Of a stretch of DNA of 64,000 nucleotides, positions 1 through 8,228 are shown piece by piece. The notes beneath the pieces were generated by a model, which saw only the letters and a list, made by a program, of their open reading frames with translations, did not search any database and was not told the DNA's origin. Within the stretch, counting starts at the first letter, position 1. Every line of letters starts with the position of its first letter. Source of the DNA: Gavia stellata (Eukaryota; Chordata; Aves; Gaviiformes; Gaviidae); NCBI RefSeq assembly GCF_030936135.1, contig NC_082595.1, positions 67,205,635 through 67,269,634 of the forward strand, written 5' to 3'. The position numbers and the translations under genes were made by a program.

Positions 1-121
1 GGCCAGGCGCGGCCGGGAGTGGACCTGGCGCCGGCTTTCCCTTCGGAGGAAAGCAAGGGAAGCGAGCCTTCGCTGTCTCGCACCTGGCTTGTATTCGGGC
101 TTGGAAACGTAATGCAAAACC

Positions 122-189
122 ATAACCCCGGGCTGGGGTTATATGGGATGGCAATGAAAAACCCCACGGGGAAACTTCCCCGGGGGTTT
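122..189. repeat. Two adjacent short inverted repeats
   Basis: The first has 8-bp arms (ATAACCCC at 122-129, its complement at 135-142) around a 5-bp spacer. The second is nested: outer arms AAACCCC (159-165) and GGGGTTT (183-189) enclose an inner hairpin GGGGAA-AC-TTCCCC (168-181). These are perfect arms seen directly; any function is unknown. Confidence 0.8.
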
Positions 190-212
190 CTAGTCTAAGG
201 AACAGGCTCCCA

Positions 213-245
213 GGGGAGGAGGGAGGCAGGGAGGGAGGGGAGGGG
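213..245 (+). other. Candidate G-quadruplex tract
   Basis: Six runs of three or four G (213-216, 221-223, 229-231, 233-235, 237-240, 242-245) are separated by loops of 1-5 nt. This satisfies the usual G-quadruplex pattern; folding is inferred. Confidence 0.6.
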
Positions 246-391
246 AGAGTCACAGGCGGACGCCGCTCCCTGCCCAGCCCAGCACTGGTGTCAGGGAAAT
301 GAGGTTTTTGGAAATGCGGCCCTGCTGCAGCAGGGGCTGGCCGGGGGCTGTACTCCCTGCGCCGGGCCTGCCTGACCTGGTGAAAGATGCT

Positions 392-462
392 CACGGCAGG
401 GGCTTGGACTAGTTGATCTTTACAGGTCCCTTCCAACGCAATCCACTCCGCGAGTCTATGTT
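392..462 (+). mobile_element. CR1 LINE 3'-end fragment
   Basis: The stretch reads like the terminal 60-70 bp of a CR1 element: a 'ggcttggactagttgatctt' block (401-420) followed by 'acaggtcccttccaac' and a degenerate octamer end ('gagtctatg'). It matches the same region of the clearer CR1 copies at 8163-8228 and 40561-40613. No ORF2 sequence precedes it, so it is a strongly 5'-truncated or decayed copy. Confidence 0.65.
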
Positions 463-849
463 TTCAACCCAAAGCTGCTCCACGTCCATATCCATCCATC
501 GCCCTGTCTGCCCGTCTATCCATCTGCGTGCCAGCTGTGCACGAGTGGCCCTGGCAAGGCGAAGCATCCTGCCGCTGAAGGCTCTGCCCTTGCTGGAGCC
601 GTAGCGGGAGGCAACGTTTGGAGCTCAGGCCTGGCCTTCACACTGTGACTAATCCGGGCGTGAGGTCGTCTGGATGCGGCAACCCAAAACGTGGTGAGAA
701 AAATACGACTTAGGTTAGCGATTTTTAACTCTGTGGTCGGTTATCGGAAAGAGGGTGTTTAATCCCATCATAACCAGACGGAGAAGAGCCTGTACCGCTA
801 TCAGGGCATTTGTTTGCCGAGGCTACTTTGTCCCAACGAGGTTACCGAG

Positions 850-2120
850 AGCTGGTGACCGCCTGCTGCTTTCGTCCTCTCTGCGCTCCTCTGCAAAGTA
901 CCCATCGCCCCGACGGGTCGGTTTTGTGCCGGTGTCCCCGGCAAGCCCGTGTGCCGCTGGAGGCACAACCCGTGCCCCGGCGGGGACGCCGTTCCCGGGC
1001 TGCGCCCCCCTTCCCCTGCGGGCTCCGGGACCCACAGCCCCGGCGGGGCCTCCGGGAGGGCACGGCAACCCCGGGGCGATGCGGACACAGGTTTCCTCGG
1101 CGATACAGAGCTGGGTGTCCCCTCCGCACGGGAAATCCCCTGGCACTGCCTGCAGGCTGGTCCGTAGCGGTGGGAAGGGTCCTGCCCACCCCCCATAATT
1201 AGGCGATAACGCCGCTCACTTGCGCGGGCACCTCCCCCTGCCCCATGGGTCTGGCCGGACGGGGAGAGGAAATGGGGCTGACCCCAGCCGAAGCGTGCCC
1301 GGTGCCCCCCCGGGCGCGGTGCCCTATTTGCAGCGCTGACCTGTGCTCGGGATGCGACACGCAAAGTCCAGCTGGCCTGGGAAGAAGCAGTGTGACTGCC
1401 TTTGACACAGATGTTGCTGAAGTCTCAGATCAAGGACTGAAGTCCATTCTCCGGGGTGGGTTGGCCCCTGCAACCCGTCCCCGGCAAGCGGAAGGTTTGG
1501 TCCAGGGGAGACCGGCAGAGCCTGAGCGGGGCGCGGCCGCACAGCCCGGGCGGAGCAGGGCGAAGCGGAGCTCCCCCCGCCGCCTCCCGCACCGCCGGGT
1601 GCCCGACGTTCGTGTTTCTGCAAGACAAAGAGCGGGGGGGAGCGGCGGCGGGAGGAGCGGCGGCCACAGTCGTGCGTGGCGGTGTGCGGGGGTCGGGGCA
1701 CGGCGTCGACTCCGGGTGGCCGCCGCTGCGCCCGGGAGAAGCCCCTGACATAATTTCGCCGTAACCGCGCTGGCTACGGGCCGGGGGAATGCAGAGCCCT
1801 GACGTGCCTCCGCCCCCAGACGGCTGCGATGCTCAAATAAAAAAGGAAGGAGCATCCCCGCACCAGCCGGCCGCGCTGCCCCAGCTTTCCGGGGAGCGGG
1901 GAACGCGGCGGGTTTGCCAGCGCAGCCCGAGCCCAGCCGGGACGACCCGCGTTTGCCCCGCCGGGAGCCCAGCCTCTGCCCCCGCCCCAGCCCGAGGATG
2001 GAAGCGCGGCCCCGGGTCCGGGTGAGGGTGAGCGGCTGCCCGTCGCTGCCGGGGTGCCCGCGGAAAGGATGCCTGGTAGGCCCCACTGCCCGGAGGCTGC
2101 TCCTCGCGTTAGAGGCACAG
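850..2120. promoter_or_regulatory. CpG-rich block (candidate CpG island)
   Basis: About 1.3 kb of very GC- and CpG-rich sequence, with a second peak around 1500-2080. Long overlapping open frames on both strands (for example 378 codons on the minus strand, 2566-1430) follow from the low stop-codon density of such DNA and show no recognisable domain. It could be a promoter or a Polycomb-type domain belonging to the developmental regulator PRDM13, expected off the left edge; that link is inferred. Confidence 0.55.
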
Positions 2121-3811
2121 CTGCGCGCAGCTACAGCCTCCATACGTATCACGCGTACATCCACAGGCACCTCAGAGGCAGGAGGGATGCGGGTTTGCCC
2201 GTGTGTCCGTACATGCGCACCCGGATGTGTCTGTGTGTACACACGTACGGATTTATTTATAAGTCGGTATGCTGAAGTCACTGCGATCCTTTTCTTCCGT
2301 GGGTTTCGTGACAGGAGCGCAGGGAGGAAGGCCCTTCCTCTCCCTCCTGGCCGTCCCTGAGAGACAGGGCTGTGACTTGTGGAAAAGCATACTGTACGTA
2401 CAGAGCCAGAGCTTACCGAGTATATCCCGGACCAATGTGCTAGGAGGCATCTGCAAAGGTCTGCATGGCGCTGAGTAACCGAGTTGTTCCCTGTGCTCCG
2501 GAGAGCAGCCGGGTGAAGAAGCAGAGGGTGCTTCCCTCCCTCCCCGCCCTCCAGCATCAAAAACATCCCCGGGAATCCAATTCATAGAGCTATATTCTGA
2601 TCTGAGCTCCCTCTTTGTAAAGACAGTGGTTGTACCACTTAAATCACATGGTCCCTCCACCTCTAGGCAGGCAAGCTAGCATTGACTTTTTATTTCAGCC
2701 TGGGCTTTAATTGTTCGGGTTTTTAAAATACAGTGGGAGTCCCCTTTTCTGAGCATTTCCACAGACTGTCTCTCTCCGTCCTGACAGCTGGATAGATCCG
2801 GGCCCGACCCTGAATCTCTTGCAGGGATGAAATTGTGCCGTGACAGAGGGCAAAACCAAAGCACGCAGGCAGAGCGCGCATCCCGCACAGCTCCCCGCCT
2901 CCTCCTCCTCCTCGGACCCCTCCGCCCTGCTCAGCTCGGCTCAAGGCGAAGAAAATTCTTTATACACCGTGTAAATTTGTTGCGTTTTCCTGAAGAGCTT
3001 ACAGGGGGGCTCCTCCCTTTTAAAACCAGCCCCGTGTTTACAGAAGAGTTGCAGCTGTAAAACGAGGCACTTCATTTCTGTAAACCTTCTCCCCGAAGGG
3101 CAGCGTTATAGGAGAGTAACAGCAGCGACATAGCTGGCGCTTATGGAGGGGCGGTTCACAGGTAGATGCCAAGGACATCGGGAGAAACAAGTGCCATCAG
3201 CGCCGGGATGGGAGCGGGGAGCCGGGGGCACGGCGCGGGGAAGGCACCGACCCGCTCCCGCTGCCGCTGCCCCCGGTGCGGGAGTCGGGAGGTGAAAACG
3301 ATGGTGATTTCGCCCGTTAGGCTCCCACTGAATCCAGCACTTGATCTGAGGAGAGGCAGGGAAATAAATCATTGGTACGGAAGAGAGAAAGGGATGAAAA
3401 AATGGTAGCTGCTGGAAGGAAGATCTCTCTCTGCAGTGGCACCAGAGAGCAGGGCAGAGCTGGCTGACTGGTCATGATGTAAATGGAGAAAGAGAGAGGT
3501 TTTGCCAGCAAGGAGAAAGGGCTGTAAGAGAGCTGACTTCCTAATGAGCGCATATAATGTTGTAAAGGGTTTCAGCATTTTGTGCTTTTCAAGATACGAC
3601 TATCAGCAAGAGGAAAAAAAAAAGAACTTCAGCACAAATGCAGCCATCAGAAACTGTTCGTTACACTCTGGTAAACATCCCCTCATGGTGAAATTGTTGG
3701 TGGGGGCGGAAGGCAGGGCAAGAAAACGCATCTTCTTCTAGTATGTGAAGCTCTCTAATTAATGAATTTGACAAACTGAAAGGTCTTCCTCTGGTTTCTG
3801 TGACTTGGCTT

Positions 3812-3822
<11 letters not shown>

Positions 3823-3845
<23 letters not shown>
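3823..3845. repeat. Homopolymer T23
   Basis: An uninterrupted run of 23 T follows a T/C-rich lead-in. It could be an old retroposon tail read on the minus strand or a simple microsatellite; nothing recognisable flanks it. Confidence 0.85.
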
Positions 3846-3846
<1 letters not shown>

Positions 3847-3975
3847 ACCCAGTAAAGATATTCGAAACAAGAAAGTATTTGGTTTAGATATGCAGAATAA
3901 CGGAGGTTAAACCCACGGACTTATCTTAAAGTACACCACGAAGTACAGCCCTTTTCCTTCTCTTCATTTCGGCGT

Positions 3976-4001
3976 TGCATATTTTGATGCTGAAATATGC
4001 A
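3976..4001. repeat. Inverted repeat with octamer-like half-sites
   Basis: Perfect 9-bp arms TGCATATTT (3976-3984) and AAATATGCA (3993-4001) flank the 8-bp spacer TGATGCTG. Each arm contains TATGCA, similar to a POU/octamer half-site. A TGACAG (MEIS/PKNOX-like) word follows at 4009-4014. Motif roles are inferred. Confidence 0.6.
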
Positions 4002-4849
4002 TCATTTTTGACAGCTTTGGAGTTATGAAACCAAAGAAACCTGTAGGTGTCATCTGTCGGAAATCATTTTTCGTTACAGCCTGTATATTTAATGTTGTTC
4101 TTTCTAATCATTGTTTGTGCTATTAAAATAAAATCTAAATATAATTATTCAGTATTTTTGCCCAATCGCCTGTGGACCGCTGCCCTCAGCTTCCCCAGTG
4201 TCATCATCTTTCAGACTAAATATTCAAATATGCGTTTAGAAGAAGAAGGCAGATTAACCTCAAAGTTTCTGTCTCACTCTATGTCTCTCACACAGAAAAA
4301 TAAAGGCATACTTCGGGGACACACATACAGAAGGGTTAGCTCTTCCAAAACTAGGAGGAAAAATCCTATTGATCTTTGAATATTTCCATCACGGCTTGGT
4401 ATTTGGCAGGGGCGTCTTTTTAATAAGCTGACCTCCTTAAATCATTTGCGGAATGAATCCTTCTTCAAATCGGGTTTGAATTAAGCTGTGCTCAAAATAC
4501 CAGAGTCCAACTAACTCCTGCTTTTGAGTCACTGGTTTTAAAGTTAATTTACGATGCCCACCGCATAGGTATTTCTGCCTGAGAAAGGTGACTTGCCACT
4601 ATTGTGTTTAAACCCGTGTCCCGCAGTATCTGAAGAAAAAATCGGGTGTGCACATTCAGCCACCGCTGAGAAGAGGTTTTCAACAGCCTGTGTTAGCCAG
4701 AGCAGCCCCCCGGGCTTTAGGGCTCACCCCCAGGTACAGAAACTGCTCTCGGATGGGTGCAGGATTGGGCCCTCTACAGACGTAACCCCATATGGAGGGA
4801 ATGCTTGATTTTTAGGCATCCCTTATGAGCCTTCCAGGCAGCTTTTCCT

Positions 4850-5480
4850 CGGGAATTTGAGACCCAGGCCAGTCCCCGAGGTGCCCGCACCCCCCGGTAC
4901 TGGGCTCCCAACGCTGCGCCAAGCTGTCCGCGCCCGCTGCCCCCCCCAGGCTTGAGGGCTGAACGCCGCTGCCCTGCCCGCTCCGTAGGAAGACCCCGCA
5001 ACCCTTGGCAGCCTTTATTTGAGAAAGGGCGGCCCCGTCCTACAGCCTGGGCGTCCCGGAGCCGGTGTGCAGAGATTTTCCACTAGTGCTTTACCTTGCA
5101 AAGAAAAAAAAAAAAAAAAAGACTTTTTTTTTTTTAATTCCGAGAGAGCAAAAATACGCCTGTCCCCTGAGATGAGTTCCCAGGAGGGGAAATATCTGGA
5201 TTTTCATCACGGCACACCTGAAGCTGTCACCCCGCCCCGCTGTGCCAGTGGTCACAGCGAGCCCCGCTCTCCGTGTCCCTCAATTCCTATCAATATCAAC
5301 CTTACCGGCGCTCCCCCCCGCAGTCTGCCCGCTGGAGGAGAAGCCGGCCCAGACCCGCGGGGTCCTCAGCGCGGCCGCGCAGGCTTGCGCGGAGCGGCTG
5401 AGGAGTGCCGTCGGGGGGCGGGCTGCGGTACCCCCGTCCCGCTGCCCCGCCGAGCCGGCCCCAGAGGCGGGTTGTGTTGG
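4850..5480. promoter_or_regulatory. Second CpG-rich block with A/T foldback
   Basis: Two GC-rich arms (about 4.85-5.08 and 5.22-5.48 kb) flank an A17-GAC-T12 tract at 5104-5135. CpG dinucleotides are frequent, especially 5310-5470. No exon was recognised. It may be regulatory DNA of the neighbouring locus. Confidence 0.45.
5104..5135. repeat. A17-GAC-T12 foldback tract
   Basis: Seventeen A, then GAC, then twelve T: a perfect A/T stem with a short loop inside otherwise GC-rich DNA. Confidence 0.85.
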
Positions 5481-5849
5481 AGGTGGTTGAAACCTGGGGC
5501 GAGAAGGCGGCAGTTTCTCAAACTCCCTTTGGGAGCCCGCAAAACTGGGTGGAAAAGATGTGCATACACATGTCCGTGTGTAGGCGCTTATATGAAACCT
5601 GTCCGGGGGAATATAGAGACGGAAATACATAACGCGGCAGTGATACATTTTCTTTCCTCGGTTATATAGTTTTTCCTCACTTGCATAGTTTCAGAAACCC
5701 CCTCTGACCTTCCGGGTTGGAGAGAAACCGTTTGCTACCAGACAGAGCGAGGCAGCGAAGCCTCCCCTCGGAAAAGCGTCTCTCAAGCGTGATCCGGCGA
5801 AGATGCAACTAATTAACTCGCTTCCCTGTTTTCCGCTCATTTCTCTCCG
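5481..5849. other. Spacer between CpG-rich blocks
   Basis: Ordinary mixed-composition DNA with no gene, repeat or RNA that I recognise. Confidence 0.5.
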
Positions 5850-6480
5850 GTAATGTCAGGGGCTTGTTGGGGAAGGGGGGGGGTTCTCCTCGGGCCAGGC
5901 TCCGCCGTGCGTACCGGGGAGCCGCAGCCCCCCTCCCGCCTGCCGGATTGCTTCAAGGTTACCCGATACCTTTGCGAAGTCGTGCGGAAAACCCGGGTCC
6001 CGAGGTCCCACGGGACCGAGTCAAGCAAGAAAACACGTGCTCCTAATTTTATTCGAATTAATAAAAGCGACACAACAGGTTTGCAAACGCGGGCGGCTCG
6101 GGCTGAAGGCGGAGGAGCTGCTCTCGAGGGGGAAAGGGAGGGTTTTGAATGAAAACCTGGAGGAATAGCGAGAAAGGAAGGAGAGGTCCTGGGGAGGTGG
6201 GGACAGCCCCTGTGCAAGCCTGGGGTGGCACCGGAGCACCCCCGGGGGGGCCGCGGGCTGTTTCCATGTTGCGGCAGCATCCTTTTCTCCGGAGGGGCCA
6301 AGAGATCAACGCAAAAGCCTACACTTCGGGACAGACACGCTTTCTCCAGAAGGTGTGTAGGGTGCGGAGGAGTCCCCCGAGGCACCCAGGGGTGCGGGGC
6401 AGGTAGAGAGGGCTCCTGCCCTGGGCTGGGCGGCAGCCTCGGGTAGCCTCCTGACTTCTCAGGACGCCTTTCATCGCCCA
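5850..6480. promoter_or_regulatory. Third CpG-rich block with paired AT-rich sites
   Basis: A CpG-rich block interrupted by an AT island at about 6041-6068. The AT island carries TTTTATT (6047-6053) and its complement AATAAAA (6060-6066) around a 6-bp spacer, resembling facing HOX/CDX-type sites. No exon was recognised. Confidence 0.45.
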
Positions 6481-7584
6481 CAACGGCTTAATGTTTGTTT
6501 AACTGAACGTTTGCGATGAGGTAAGAGAGAGGTAAACTCTCCCTGCGAGGTGCAGGTTATCTCGGAGACCTTCAGTCCCCTCCTCGTCTCCCCGCGGAGG
6601 TCCCCAGCGGAGCCACCCTCCCTTTGCAGCACCAACACCGGGAAAGGAGAAGCCGTGACTCTGCTCAGCGCTGGGATTTGCGGGGGAGAAGGGGGGCAAT
6701 CCGCAAAATATCCTTTCAGGCGGGCTGCATTTCACCCTGGGAACTTGGTCTTTCCAGGAGGGAAAGTCCTCCCTGATGGGACACATGCCCCATGTGAGTG
6801 AAGGGCCACCCGGTGTCGGGACTGCCGGTTGATCTACGTGGCTCCCAGGGCTTGAAGGACAGTTTAACCCCGTCTCAGGCTGGACCGGGTGTGCTGCTCA
6901 GGATCCGGCCCCACACGCCGGGGCCAGTGACACCCCCTGCACGCAAACCCTGAGCCATCGGGGCGGAGGATGCACTTCCAGCTGACCAGAGCGAAAAAAC
7001 CCCGACCCTCAAACCAAGATAACACTGATTGGATACTCCGTCCCGCATATGTTCCTGCTGTGTATGTTTTACTGAGAGGAGGTGGGGTTAAATGCTAGAG
7101 TGTCTGTGACCCAGAAAGGAAAACCCTTTGAAATAACAGGCTACTGTGTGGGAACGCTGGCGATTTTAAAAAATTATTTTAAGTGCAGGTTGTTGGAGGT
7201 GGCTGAGAGCATCTTTCTGAACCAGCTACCCTCGCCAAGGAGTTCTCACAACAGAGCTGATGGTTTTAATAACGCCTCTGTCTCTCGTCATTTATCCTCG
7301 TGCTGCAAACTGAACCGTCTTTAGTCTAAAGTCTTTCCCTCATCTAATGAAATTATCCTGAATGTCTTCTACATAAAATACTAAATTATTGCCTTTGGAA
7401 GAGTCTTTTTGTGTGTGTGTTGGGGGGGGGGGGGGGGGGGGAGAGTGAGGGTGCTTCAAATAAAAAATTCTCCAATATAAATCCTTTGCCCCTGAAATCG
7501 TCAATCAAGAATAACAGGATCCTTATGTGCAGATACGTCCTACTGAACAGCTGAATTTTTATTTCATATGTATAAACATTATTT
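6481..7584. other. Intergenic, no gene seen
   Basis: Composition drifts from GC-rich to AT-rich. A (GT)5-T-G20 simple repeat lies at 7411-7441. Nothing else is recognisable. Confidence 0.5.
7411..7441. repeat. (GT)5 plus G20 homopolymer
   Basis: Five GT units (7411-7420), one T, then twenty uninterrupted G (7422-7441). Runs like this are hard to sequence, so the exact length is uncertain. Confidence 0.9.
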
Positions 7585-8228
7585 GTGGATTTGTGTGGGC
7601 CCCTCACTACAAGAAGGACATTGAGGTGCTGGAGCGTGTCCAGAGAAGGGCGACAAAGCTGGTGAGGGGTCTGGAACACAAGTCTTATGAGGAGCGGCTG
7701 AGCGAGCTGGGGTTGTTTAGCCTGGAGAAGAGGAGGCTGAGGGGAGACCTCATCGCTCTCTACAACTACCTGAAAGGGGGTTGCAGAGAGGTGGGTGTTG
7801 GTCTCTTCTCCCAAGTGAATAGTGACAGGACTAGAGGAAATGGCCTCAAGCTGCGACAGGGGAGGTTCAGGCTAGACATTAGGAAAAACTTCTTCACTGA
7901 GAGAGTGGTGAGACACTGGAATAGGCTGCCCAGGGAGGTGGTAGAGTCACCCTCCCTGGAGGTATTCAAGGAGCGTGTGGATGTGGCATTGTGGGATGTA
8001 GCTTGATGGACATGGTGCTGTGTGGTGTTGGGTGGGTTGTGGCTTGTTATTGTTGTTGTGTGGCGTGGGTTTTGTGGTTGTGTTGTGGTTTTTGTTTTTT
8101 TTTTTGTGGGTTTTTTGATGTTGTGTGTTGTGGGTTTCCCCCCCACCCCCCACCCCCCCCCAGGTTGGACTCGATGATCTTACAGGTCTTTTCCAACCGT
8201 ACTGATTCTGTGATTCTGTGATTCTGTC
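7585..8228 (+). mobile_element. CR1 LINE, 5'-truncated 3' end
   Basis: The frame from about 7590 to 8003 encodes the C-terminal end of CR1 ORF2: a [18 protein letters not shown] segment, then [16 protein letters not shown] and [11 protein letters not shown] blocks, with no internal stop. The 3'UTR then runs into the CR1 consensus end 'ttggactcgatgatct' and three ATTCTGTG octamers (8205-8227). The reverse-transcriptase core is absent. About 130 bp of the 3'UTR (8020-8162) is replaced by GT/T-rich then C-rich low-complexity sequence. The open terminal frame suggests a fairly young insertion. Confidence 0.93.
8138..8161. repeat. C-tract cluster (C7-A-C6-A-C9)
   Basis: Three C runs separated by single A residues lie inside the CR1 3'UTR; on the minus strand this is a G-rich tract with G-quadruplex potential. 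Confidence 0.85.

Larger units (their letters stand above)
1..849. other. Intergenic, PRDM13-facing side, no gene seen
   Basis: GC-rich to mixed DNA with no exon I can recognise. It holds two compact inverted repeats (122-142 and 159-189), a run of six G-tracts (213-245) and a short CR1 3' tail (about 392-462), each listed separately. The placement beside PRDM13 is an inference from vertebrate synteny, not from sequence seen here. Confidence 0.5.
2121..4849. other. Intergenic, mixed composition, no gene seen
   Basis: GC content falls from left to right into an AT-rich block (about 3.74-4.56 kb). Features seen are a 12-bp palindrome CTGTACGTACAG (2392-2403), a 12-bp palindrome GTGTGTACACAC (2233-2244), a T23 run (3823-3845) and a 9-bp-arm inverted repeat (3976-4001). 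No convincing exon was found. Confidence 0.5.

Noticed and set aside
1430-2566. 378-codon minus-strand open frame, plus several others at 755-1750 on both strands
   Set aside because: They lie in CpG-rich DNA where stop codons are scarce, overlap each other in many frames, and show low-complexity Arg/Pro/Ala/Gly-rich peptide with no domain.
1-7000. PRDM13 exons
   Set aside because: I looked for PR/SET and C2H2 zinc-finger coding signatures on both strands and saw none; the gene is only expected nearby from synteny.
7386-7814. 142-codon minus-strand open frame
   Set aside because: Antisense shadow of the CR1 ORF2 C-terminus, with a poly-Pro stretch from the G20 run.
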